A stretch of DNA of 40,273 nt from Actinomycetes bacterium (GTDB lineage: Bacteria > Actinomycetota > Thermoleophilia > Solirubrobacterales > 70-9). Below are positions 1 through 6,630 of the stretch, in pieces (the first letter of the stretch is position 1; each line of letters opens with the position of its first letter). The notes beneath the pieces are model-generated. The model ran no database searches. It saw nothing but the letters and a program-made list of their open reading frames with translations, and was not told where the DNA came from. The stretch spans positions 1 to 40,273 of the forward strand of contig JAEZIQ010000016.1 of assembly GCA_023436605.1 (NCBI GenBank). Direction: 5' to 3'. A program made the translations under genes and the position numbers.

Positions 1-40
1 CACCCGTCCCGGACCCCTCGACCAAGTCGGAGCCACTGTG

Positions 41-60
41 CCGCGAGGTCGCGGGTTTTC
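41..60 (+). terminator. possible short terminator hairpin upstream of gcvT
   Basis: CCGCG (41-45), a 4-nt loop and CGCGG (50-54) form a 5-bp GC stem followed by GTTTTC. It could end transcription of an unseen upstream gene. It abuts the gcvT -10 element and is short, so it may be coincidental. Confidence 0.3.
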
Positions 61-66
61 TAAGAT
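61..66 (+). promoter_or_regulatory. -10 element of gcvT, leaderless configuration
   Basis: TAAGAT ends 6 nt before the GTG start of gcvT. No Shine-Dalgarno sequence lies between them, so transcription would begin at or next to the start codon. The same arrangement recurs at many other genes in this window. No convincing -35 is seen. Confidence 0.5.
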
Positions 67-72
67 CATCTG

Positions 73-1158
73 GTGACTGTCGACTCCGCCCTTCGCCGCA
101 CTCCTCTCTATGAGACCCACAAGGAGGCTGGCGCCAAGCTGGTTCCGTTCGCGGGCTGGGAGATGCCGGTTCAGTACGACGGGATCAAGGAAGAACACAT
201 CGCGGTCCGGACTCACGCCGGGATCTTCGATGTCTCGCACATGGGACAGATCGAGGTGGAGGGGCCGGGATCGCTCGCTTTCCTGCAGCGGCTGGTCACC
301 AATGACGTGGCGAAGATCCAGGTCGGGGGAGCCCAGTACTCGCTGCTTCTGAACGAGGACGGCGGCGTGATCGACGACCTCTTCGTCTACCGGCTCGGCC
401 ACGACCGCTACCTGGTCATAACCAACGCCGGCAACCATCGGGCCGATCTCGCCCAGTTCGGGTTGATCGGCCGGGACTTCGACGTGTACGTGCGGGACGC
501 GATCGACAATTACGCGATGCTGGCGATACAGGGGCCAAACGCACGGCGCATCGTCGAGCGCACGCTCAAGATCGACCTGCCCCCGCGGATGAAGGTCGCC
601 GCACGCCAGATCGGGCGTCGGCCGGCAATCGTCTGCGGCACCGGATACACGGGCGAGGACGGGGTGGAGATCCTGATCGATCCGGAGATCGCTCCGGCGA
701 TCTGGACCGAGCTGGTCGACTCCGGAGTGGTTCCCTGTGGGCTCGGGGCCCGGGACACCCTGCGACTCGAGGTCTGCTTCCACCTTCACGGCAACGACCT
801 GACCCCCGAGACCGACCCGATCTCGGCCGGGCTCGGATGGGCCTGCGTCGAGTCGACCGGTTTCGTCGGCTCGGACAAAGTCGCGGTGCTGCGAGCCAAC
901 GGCACCGACCGGAAACTCGCTCCCTTCGCGATCGAAGGAGCCGGCATCCCCCGCCAGGGCAACCCGGTGATGGTCGGCGACGAGACGGTCGGCGAGGTCA
1001 CCAGCGGAACCTTTTCGCCGTCGCTCGAAAAGGGCATCGGCATGGCCTACGTCCGGTCGGATCTGGCCGAACCCGGGACCGAACTTGAAATCGATGTGCG
1101 CGGGAAGCGTCGTACAGCCCGCGTAAGCTCCAAGCCCCTTTACAAGAAGGAGAGATGA
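73..1158 (+). CDS. gcvT: glycine cleavage system T protein (aminomethyltransferase)
   Basis: Transfers the methylene carbon of the aminomethyl-lipoyl H protein to tetrahydrofolate, releasing ammonia, as the T component of the glycine cleavage complex in the cytosol. The 361-residue length is normal for the family. Visible family features are FAGWEMPVQY near residue 26, SHMGQIEVEG near 55, NAGN near 118, GYTGEDGVEI near 192 and ARDTLRLE near 227. The GTG start is preferred because a TAAGAT -10 lies 6 nt upstream. It is the first gene of gcvT-gcvH-gcvPA-gcvPB; its last codons contain the Shine-Dalgarno sequence AAGGAGAG (1146-1153) for gcvH. Identification is secure. Confidence 0.96.
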   Translation: MTVDSALRRTPLYETHKEAGAKLVPFAGWEMPVQYDGIKEEHIAVRTHAGIFDVSHMGQIEVEGPGSLAFLQRLVTNDVAKIQVGGAQYSLLLNEDGGVIDDLFVYRLGHDRYLVITNAGNHRADLAQFGLIGRDFDVYVRDAIDNYAMLAIQGPNARRIVERTLKIDLPPRMKVAARQIGRRPAIVCGTGYTGEDGVEILIDPEIAPAIWTELVDSGVVPCGLGARDTLRLEVCFHLHGNDLTPETDPISAGLGWACVESTGFVGSDKVAVLRANGTDRKLAPFAIEGAGIPRQGNPVMVGDETVGEVTSGTFSPSLEKGIGMAYVRSDLAEPGTELEIDVRGKRRTARVSSKPLYKKER

Positions 1159-1159
1159 C

Positions 1160-1546
1160 TTGGCCGAGGCCAGCTACCCCGAAGATCTGAAGTACCACCC
1201 TGAGCACGACTGGGCCCGGATCGAGGGTGGCGAGGCCACCCTCGGCATCACCTGGTACGCCCAGGACTCGCTGGGCGAGGTCGTCTTCTTCGAAGGTCCC
1301 GAGATCGGGACCGAAGTCAGCAAGGACCAGCCCTACGCCGAGGTCGAATCGGTCAAGGCCGTATCCGACGTGGTCGCCCCGCTTTCAGGCGAGGTGATCG
1401 CGGTCAACGACACCCTCGGGGACGCACCCGAAGCGATCAACGCCGATCCCTACGAGACCGGCTGGCTGGTCAGGATCCGGCTGAGCGATCCGTCCGAGGC
1501 CGACTCCCTGCTTGACGCGGCGGCTTACTCCGCCAGCCTGGAGTAA
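1160..1546 (+). CDS. gcvH: glycine cleavage system H protein
   Basis: Lipoylated carrier that shuttles the aminomethyl group between the P, T and L proteins. The protein has 128 residues, the usual size. The lipoyl attachment site is visible as EVESVKAVSD, with Lys66 as the modified residue. The start is TTG at 1160, one base after the gcvT stop, with AAGGAGAG at 1146-1153 placed ideally for it. This tight packing implies co-transcription and coupled translation with gcvT. No lipoate synthase or ligase gene is present in the window, so lipoylation must be supplied from elsewhere. Confidence 0.96.
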   Translation: MAEASYPEDLKYHPEHDWARIEGGEATLGITWYAQDSLGEVVFFEGPEIGTEVSKDQPYAEVESVKAVSDVVAPLSGEVIAVNDTLGDAPEAINADPYETGWLVRIRLSDPSEADSLLDAAAYSASLE

Positions 1547-1552
1547 CCCGGC

Positions 1553-2974
1553 TTGGCGGGGTACACACCGGCGACAGGAGCAGAGCAGGCCGAGATGCTT
1601 GCCGCGATCGGGGTCGACTCGATCGATGACCTCTTCGCCCAGATACCGGCCGACATCCGGCTGAACCGGCCGCTCGACCTCGAAGACGGGATGAGCGAGT
1701 CCGAGGTCTACCGCTTCCTGGCCGGCCTCGCCGACACCAATCTCGACGCCGAGCGGATTCCGTCCTTTCTCGGGGCGGGAATGTACGACCACTACGTGCC
1801 GGCGATCGTCGAAGCGATCATCGGCCGCTCCGAGTTCCTGACGCCGTACACCCCGTACCAGCCGGAGGTCTCCCAGGGCGGGCTGCAGGTGATGTTCGAG
1901 TTCCAGACCGCGATGTCCGAGATCACCGGCCTGCCGGTCTCGAACGCCGGCCTCTACGAAGGGCCTTCGGCCGCCGCTTCCGCCGCCTACCTGGCGATGG
2001 GGCAGACCAAACGAACCGGACTCGTCGCCTCCCGCGGGCTGCATCCCCACAGTCGCGAAACCCTGGCCACCCACGCGGTCGGCTTCGGCGCGACCCTGGC
2101 CGAGGTTGGCCTCGAAGGCGGCCTCACCTCCGCCGAAGAGCTCGAAGCCGCGGTCACCGACGAAACCGCCGCCGTCTTCCTCCAGAACCCGAACTTCCTC
2201 GGCGCGGTCGAGGACATCGCCGCGCTCGGCGAAGCGGTCAAGGTCAAGGGTGCCCTGCTGATCGTCCAGGTCGACCCGATGACGCTCGGAATCCTCCGGC
2301 CACCCGGCGAGTGCGGCGCCGACATCGCCTATGGCGAAGGTCAGCCACTCGGCAACCGGCTCGACTTCGGAGGACCCTCTTTCGGCTTCTTCTGTGCGAA
2401 AGAGGAGTATCTGCGAAAGATGCCCGGACGGATTGCCGGCGAGACCGAGGACGTCGACGGACGGCGCGGATTCGTGCTCGCCCTGCAGACCCGGGAGCAG
2501 CACATCCGCCGCGAAAAGGCGACTTCGAACATCTGCACCGCCCAGGCCCTGAATGCGCTGGCCGGGATGATCCACCTCGCCTGGCTCGGCAAACAGGGCT
2601 TCGTCGAGCTCGGCGAGCTGATGGCCCGACGCACCGCCTACGCCCGCCAGGTAATCGGCTCGCTCGACGGCTACGAACTGCTCCACGACGCACCGGTGGT
2701 CCGTGAGTTCGCGGTTCGCTCGAAGCGGGCCGTCGAGGAACTTCTCCCGCTCGGCGACGAGTCGCAGGGTCCGGCCCCGAAGCTGCCGGTATATCCGCTC
2801 GGCCGTGACTACCCCGAATACGAAGATTGCTTCCTGGTCGCGATCACCGAGAACCGCTCGGTCGACGAAATCGGCTGGCTCGCCCACATGCTCGAGCACG
2901 CCCAGGCCGGCTGGGGAGAGCACATCCACGATCACGACCACGAAGGCAATCCGGTCGCGGGAGCGGCCCAGTGA
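1553..2974 (+). CDS. gcvPA: glycine dehydrogenase (decarboxylating) subunit 1
   Basis: N-terminal half of the split P protein, which with GcvPB forms the PLP-dependent glycine decarboxylase. At 473 residues it is somewhat longer than the usual 440-450. Family features include FLGAGMYDHYVP near residue 73, TPYTPYQPEVSQGGLQ near 98 and LALQTREQHIRREKATSNIC near 305. The start is TTG at 1553, with GGAG (1540-1543) inside the end of gcvH. The extra length is partly a C-terminal tail rich in His, Asp and Glu (HIHDHDHEGN), which is not part of the catalytic fold and might bind metal. The stop overlaps the start of gcvPB. Confidence 0.95.
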   Translation: MAGYTPATGAEQAEMLAAIGVDSIDDLFAQIPADIRLNRPLDLEDGMSESEVYRFLAGLADTNLDAERIPSFLGAGMYDHYVPAIVEAIIGRSEFLTPYTPYQPEVSQGGLQVMFEFQTAMSEITGLPVSNAGLYEGPSAAASAAYLAMGQTKRTGLVASRGLHPHSRETLATHAVGFGATLAEVGLEGGLTSAEELEAAVTDETAAVFLQNPNFLGAVEDIAALGEAVKVKGALLIVQVDPMTLGILRPPGECGADIAYGEGQPLGNRLDFGGPSFGFFCAKEEYLRKMPGRIAGETEDVDGRRGFVLALQTREQHIRREKATSNICTAQALNALAGMIHLAWLGKQGFVELGELMARRTAYARQVIGSLDGYELLHDAPVVREFAVRSKRAVEELLPLGDESQGPAPKLPVYPLGRDYPEYEDCFLVAITENRSVDEIGWLAHMLEHAQAGWGEHIHDHDHEGNPVAGAAQ

Positions 2975-4494
2975 GCGGACAGACCATGAACGAGACGCCG
3001 CAGCAGGCCGACCGGGCGAAGACGATCTACGAGAAGTCGGTCCCCGGCCGTCGCGCCGCCCAGCTCCCGCCGCTCGGCGAAGGGCTCGAGGAAACGCCGA
3101 TCGACCAGCTGATCCCGGCTCATCTGCTGCGGCAGAAGCCGGCCGAGTTGCCGGAAGTCTCCGAGCCGGAGATCATTCGCCACTACAACCGCCTCTCCCG
3201 GCGGAACTTCGACCTGGACACGGGCTTTTATCCGCTCGGTTCCTGCACCATGAAGTACAACCCGCGGCTCAACGAGCGGGTCGCGGCGCTGCCCGGTCAC
3301 GCCAAGCTCCATCCGGCCACCGATCCCTCCGACGCCCAGGGTGCGCTGCAGGTGATGTACCTGCTGCAGGAGTCACTTTCCGAGATCACCGGTCTGCCGA
3401 CCGTCAGCCTCCAGCCCTCGGCCGGATCCCAGGGCGAGCTGGCCGGCCTGCTCCTGACCCGGGCCTACCACGCCGACCAGGGCCGCAACCCGACCAAGGT
3501 GCTGACCCCGGACACCGCCCACGGAACCAATCCGGCTTCGGTCACGATGGCCGGCTACGAGGTGGTCAAGGTCGCGACCAACGAGCAGGGCGGGGTCGAC
3601 GTCGAGGATCTGAAGTCGAAGATCGACGATGACGTCGCCTGCCTGATGCTGACCAACCCGAACACGCTCGGGGTTTTCGACGAGAACATCGCCGAGATCG
3701 CCGGCCTGGTCCACGAGGCCGGGGGGCTGCTCTATTACGACGGCGCCAACCTGAACGCAATCATGGGGCAGGCCCGGCCCGGTGACATGGGCTTCGACAT
3801 CGTCCACGTCAACCTGCACAAGTCCTTCTCGCAGCCTCACGGCGGCGGTGGACCGGGCGCCGGTCCGATCGCCGTCTCCGAACGGGTCGAACCCTTCATC
3901 CCGCGGCCCCAGGTGGTGCGGATCGAGGAAGGGGAGGAAGTCTTCTTCGACCTCGACTTCGACCGGCCCAAATCGATCGGACGGCTGCGCGGCTTCCAGG
4001 GCAACTTCGGGGTCTTCGTGCGCTCTCTGGCCTACATCCTGAGCCTCGGCGGCGACGGTCTCTCCGAGGCGTCCGAGCTTGCCGTGCTGAACGCGAACTA
4101 CCTGAAGAAGCGGCTTTCCGAAGGGCGCGCCGGCAAGTACCTGCCGGTCGCATTCGATCGCCACTGCATGCATGAGTTCGTCCTCTCCGGCGCGCCGATG
4201 AAGAAGGAACTGGGGGTCAAGACCCTTGATCTGGCCAAGCGGCTGCTCGACTTCGGCTTCCACCCGCCGACCGTGTACTTCCCGCTGCTAGTCGACGAAG
4301 CGCTGATGATCGAGCCGGTCGAAACGGAGGCCAAGGAGCATCTCGATGCCTTCGCCGACGCGATCGAGAAGATCCTCGAAGAGGCCGAGACCGATCCGGA
4401 GATCGCCCGGAACGCGCCCTACACGACCCCGGTCCGAAGGCTCGACGAGGTCGCTGCGACGCGGAATCCCCGCATCCGGCAAAGCGCCGACTAG
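2971..4494 (+). CDS. gcvPB: glycine dehydrogenase (decarboxylating) subunit 2
   Basis: PLP-binding half of the split glycine decarboxylase. The reading frame is open further upstream, but the start is placed at GTG 2971, which overlaps the gcvPA stop as GTGA and has GGGAG at 2959-2963 with 7-nt spacing; ATG 2986 is the alternative. The result is 507 residues, typical for the subunit. The PLP lysine is Lys284 in NLHKSFSQPHGGGGPGAGP. Other family motifs are GFYPLGSCTMKYNP and TPDTAHGTNPASVTMAG. It is the last gene of the gcv operon; a separate promoter lies downstream for the acyl-CoA dehydrogenase. Confidence 0.96.
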   Translation: MSGQTMNETPQQADRAKTIYEKSVPGRRAAQLPPLGEGLEETPIDQLIPAHLLRQKPAELPEVSEPEIIRHYNRLSRRNFDLDTGFYPLGSCTMKYNPRLNERVAALPGHAKLHPATDPSDAQGALQVMYLLQESLSEITGLPTVSLQPSAGSQGELAGLLLTRAYHADQGRNPTKVLTPDTAHGTNPASVTMAGYEVVKVATNEQGGVDVEDLKSKIDDDVACLMLTNPNTLGVFDENIAEIAGLVHEAGGLLYYDGANLNAIMGQARPGDMGFDIVHVNLHKSFSQPHGGGGPGAGPIAVSERVEPFIPRPQVVRIEEGEEVFFDLDFDRPKSIGRLRGFQGNFGVFVRSLAYILSLGGDGLSEASELAVLNANYLKKRLSEGRAGKYLPVAFDRHCMHEFVLSGAPMKKELGVKTLDLAKRLLDFGFHPPTVYFPLLVDEALMIEPVETEAKEHLDAFADAIEKILEEAETDPEIARNAPYTTPVRRLDEVAATRNPRIRQSAD

Positions 4495-4523
4495 TCGAAT
4501 CCTCCAGTCCCGGGAAACCGGCG

Positions 4524-4538
4524 CCTGCCGATCGCAGG
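4524..4538. promoter_or_regulatory. inverted repeat abutting the acyl-CoA dehydrogenase promoter
   Basis: CCTGC-N5-GCAGG forms a perfect 5-bp dyad that ends directly against the TAGATT -10 element. It would sit in the spacer of the promoter, where a repressor could block polymerase. No matching regulator gene is adjacent. Confidence 0.35.
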
Positions 4539-4544
4539 TAGATT
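4539..4544 (+). promoter_or_regulatory. -10 element of the acyl-CoA dehydrogenase gene
   Basis: TAGATT matches the TAGRNT form seen across the window. The predicted transcript start near 4551 leaves a leader of about 38 nt, consistent with the Shine-Dalgarno sequence GGAG at 4578-4581. Confidence 0.45.
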
Positions 4545-4588
4545 CTCCAACGGCCTTTTTCGAATCCTGACCGAACCGGAGTGACCCA

Positions 4589-5737
4589 ATGAGTGATGCC
4601 CAGTACGCCCTGACCCAGGACCAGCTCGATTTCCTCGAGGTGATCCGGCAGATGGTTGTCGAGAAGGTCACTCCGCGGGCACACGACATCGACGAGTCCG
4701 GCGAGTTCCCGCAGGACATCCGCCAGCTCTTCGCCGAGCATGACCTCTTCGGGCTGCCCTTCGAGGAGAAACACGGCGGCACCGGCACCGGCGAGCTGAT
4801 GCTCTGCGCCGCGATCGAAGAGATCGCCAAGGGTTGCGCCTCCTCCTCACTCATGGTCGCCGCCCAGGATCTTTCCTCGCTGCCGATGAAGCTGGCCGCC
4901 TCCGACGAGCTCAAGGACCGGATCCTGCCGAAGATGGCTTCCGGCGAATGGCTGGGCGCGTTCTGCCTCTCCGAGCCGGACGCCGGCTCGGACCCGGGCG
5001 CGATGCGGACCCGCGCGACCAAGGTCGACGGTGGCTGGAAGCTGAACGGCGCCAAGAACTGGATCACCAATTCCGGCGTCGCCGACGTCTACGTCACCTT
5101 CGCCGTGACCGACCCCGACGTGAAGTTCTCCCGCGGCATCACCTGTTTCGCCGTGATGGCCGACTCCGAAGGCTTCCGCATCGACGCGCTCGAGAAGAAG
5201 ATGGGCATGAAGGGCTCGCCGACCGGCCAGCCCGTATACGAAGACGTCTTCGTCCCCGACGAGAACGTGATCGGCGAGGTCGGCAAGGGCTTCGCCGTCG
5301 CCATGCAGACCCTCGACCGCTCCCGTCTCGGAATCGGTGCCCAGGCCCTCGGCATCGCCCAGGGCGCGACCGACTACGCGGCTGAATACGCCAAGGAACG
5401 GATCGCTTTCGGCAAGCCGATCAACCAGCTCCAGGGCATCCAGTTCAAGCTTGCCGACATGGAAACCAAGACCGCCGCGGCCCGCGAACTCCTCTACAAG
5501 GCCGCCTCGATGGCCGAGACCAACGACCCGAAGCTGGGCAAGTACTCGGCCATGGCCAAGCTCTTCGCATCCGATGTCGCGATGGAAGTCACCACCGAAG
5601 CCGTCCAGGTCCTCGGCGGCTATGGCTACGTCCGCGAGTACCCGGTCGAGCGGATGATGCGCGACGCCAAGCTGACCCAAATCTACGAAGGCACCAACGA
5701 GATTCAGCGCGTGGTGATCGCCCGAACCCTCGCGTAG
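4589..5737 (+). CDS. acyl-CoA dehydrogenase
   Basis: FAD-dependent alpha,beta-dehydrogenation of an acyl-CoA, passing electrons to electron-transfer flavoprotein. The 382-residue length is typical of short-chain/butyryl-type or branched-chain enzymes. Visible features are signature 1 (FCLSEPDAGSDPGAM, about residues 128-142), the FAD/substrate region KNWITNSG, and IYEGTNEIQR near the C-terminus with Glu367 as the likely catalytic base. The ATG has GGAG at 4578-4581 with 7-nt spacing. The gene stands about 94 bp after gcvPB and has its own -10, so it need not be part of the gcv operon. Chain-length specificity cannot be read from sequence. No etf genes are adjacent. Confidence 0.93.
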   Translation: MSDAQYALTQDQLDFLEVIRQMVVEKVTPRAHDIDESGEFPQDIRQLFAEHDLFGLPFEEKHGGTGTGELMLCAAIEEIAKGCASSSLMVAAQDLSSLPMKLAASDELKDRILPKMASGEWLGAFCLSEPDAGSDPGAMRTRATKVDGGWKLNGAKNWITNSGVADVYVTFAVTDPDVKFSRGITCFAVMADSEGFRIDALEKKMGMKGSPTGQPVYEDVFVPDENVIGEVGKGFAVAMQTLDRSRLGIGAQALGIAQGATDYAAEYAKERIAFGKPINQLQGIQFKLADMETKTAAARELLYKAASMAETNDPKLGKYSAMAKLFASDVAMEVTTEAVQVLGGYGYVREYPVERMMRDAKLTQIYEGTNEIQRVVIARTLA

Positions 5738-5744
5738 TCCGGGC

Positions 5745-5875
5745 GGCGCCAGGAGCCACCAGCCGTCCGCTGGACTTCGTCAACGCCCGGAAACGGCAGC
5801 TCAAGTACCCACGTACGATCGCGGCCATTTCCGGGCTTATTCCTCGCCAGCGAACGGCTGGAGGCCCTTGGCATC
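5745..5875. repeat. long imperfect inverted repeat between the acyl-CoA dehydrogenase and HxlR genes
   Basis: The left arm 5745-5796 and right arm 5825-5875 are reverse complements with mismatches. Within them, 23 of 29 outer positions match and the inner CCCGGAAACGG/CCATTTCCGGG pair differs at one position. The loop is about 28 nt. Each arm itself contains a small CCAGC-N5-GCTGG dyad. The element lies between two convergent genes, so it could act as a bidirectional terminator or be a mobile-type palindromic unit. Confidence 0.6.
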
Positions 5876-6045
5876 CACCCGCTTGGGGTTGGTGAAGGCT
5901 TGCCAGCGCGCGGCTGGAGGTCCCTGTGCACGACCCGCCGAAGTTGGGCGCCAGCGAACGGCTGGAGGCCCCTGGCATCCACCCGCTTGGGTTGGTGAAG
6001 GCTCGCCAGCGCGCGGCTGGAGGCTCCTGACATCCACGGTCGGCG
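5846..6045. repeat. cluster of four direct copies of a CCAGC-N5-GCTGG hairpin repeat
   Basis: Copies begin at 5846, 5902, 5950 and 6005, each reading GCCAGCG(A/C)(A/G)CGGCTGGAGG. A fifth, inverted copy is centred at 5766. The first and second pairs form two near-identical units of about 81 bp (5846-5926 and 5950-6030, period 104 bp) with only about five differences. Each core can fold into a 5-bp stem. Together with the inverted element this fills the gene-free stretch 5738-6088, and no protein-coding signal is seen there. The family is not recognised. Confidence 0.75.
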
Positions 6046-6088
6046 GGTCTGACTTTGAGGCGGGGCGAAGCTCGCCGACTTTAGACCG

Positions 6089-6568
6089 TTAGGCGGGGAT
6101 TTTGGGGAGGTCTTCGGTGCGGCGGCCGGGGCCGGCTTTGAGGTAGACCCGGTCGGGTTCGACAGCTTCGCCGCACTTTTCGCAGACCATGTGGTGGTCG
6201 AGGGTGCCGCCGCAGCTGCGATGGGTGGCGATCGTGGGCGGGCCGGCTGCTTCGGGGTAGTAGCGGTCACCCCACCACATGAGCTGGAGCAGCACGGGGG
6301 CGAGGTCGCGGCCCTTCTCGGTCAGGTGGTATTCGAAACGGGGCGGCTTCTCGCTGTACTGGCGCTTCTCGAGGATGCCGTGCTCGATCAGGGTGTTGAG
6401 CCGAGTGGTCAGGACGCTGCGGGTGATCCCGAGGTTCTCGCGCAGGGGCTCGAAGCGATTCAGGCCGAGGCCTACGTTACGGATGATCAGGAGCGACCAG
6501 CGCTCGCCCACCACCTCGAGGGAGCGGGCGATCGAACAGACCTGGTTGTCGTACTCGCGATCAAGCAT
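6089..6568 (-). CDS. HxlR-family winged-helix transcriptional regulator
   Basis: A 159-residue DNA-binding protein. The HxlR helix-turn-helix domain fills roughly residues 8-100, with CSIARSLEVVGERWSLLIIR near the N-terminus and RFEPLRENLGITRSVLTTRL as the recognition region. The conserved early Cys is the residue that senses oxidants or electrophiles in some family members. The C-terminal extension carries CGGTLDHHMVCEKCGE, a possible Cys-based zinc knuckle found in one HxlR subgroup. The ATG at 6568 is chosen over the longer frame because TACAAT (6580-6575) lies 6 nt upstream and homology begins here. It is divergent from the MFS exporter, so it is probably that gene's regulator. Confidence 0.88.
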   Translation of the reverse strand: MLDREYDNQVCSIARSLEVVGERWSLLIIRNVGLGLNRFEPLRENLGITRSVLTTRLNTLIEHGILEKRQYSEKPPRFEYHLTEKGRDLAPVLLQLMWWGDRYYPEAAGPPTIATHRSCGGTLDHHMVCEKCGEAVEPDRVYLKAGPGRRTEDLPKIPA

Positions 6569-6574
6569 GAAGCC

Positions 6575-6580
6575 ATTGTA
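6575..6580 (-). promoter_or_regulatory. -10 element of the HxlR gene, leaderless configuration
   Basis: On the minus strand this reads TACAAT, one base from the TATAAT consensus. It ends 6 nt before the ATG with no Shine-Dalgarno sequence. Confidence 0.55.
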
Positions 6581-6583
6581 GCG

Positions 6584-6630
6584 GGTCAGTCGCATGATGC
6601 GACCGATGCATGCTACGGTCAGTCGCATGA
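6584..6630. promoter_or_regulatory. putative HxlR operator between divergent promoters
   Basis: GGTCAGTCGCATGA occurs twice in direct orientation (6584-6597 and 6617-6630), exactly 33 bp apart. The first copy overlaps a perfect palindrome GTCGCAT-G-ATGCGAC (6589-6603). The palindrome centre lies about 28-31 bp upstream of both predicted leaderless transcript starts, over both -35 regions. The second copy covers the MFS -10 and start codon. This is the expected layout for autorepression plus exporter repression by the adjacent regulator. Confidence 0.6.
6614..6619 (+). promoter_or_regulatory. -10 element of the MFS exporter gene, leaderless configuration
   Basis: TACGGT ends 7 nt before ATG 6627. 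No Shine-Dalgarno sequence is present. Confidence 0.45.

Noticed and set aside
1..72. Glycine riboswitch before gcvT
   Set aside because: Only 72 nt are visible, no glycine aptamer core is seen, and the -10 at 61-66 predicts a leaderless transcript.
1385..2941. Long antisense open frame (518 codons) opposite gcvH/gcvPA, and similar long ones such as 8219-10075 and 3373-4263
   Set aside because: They lie exactly opposite secure genes and arise from GC-biased third positions; their translations show no domain and low-complexity Gly/Asp/Arg content.
5738..6088. CRISPR array
   Set aside because: The repeats are spaced irregularly (48-56 bp), vary in sequence, the spacers are themselves repeated, and no cas genes are near.
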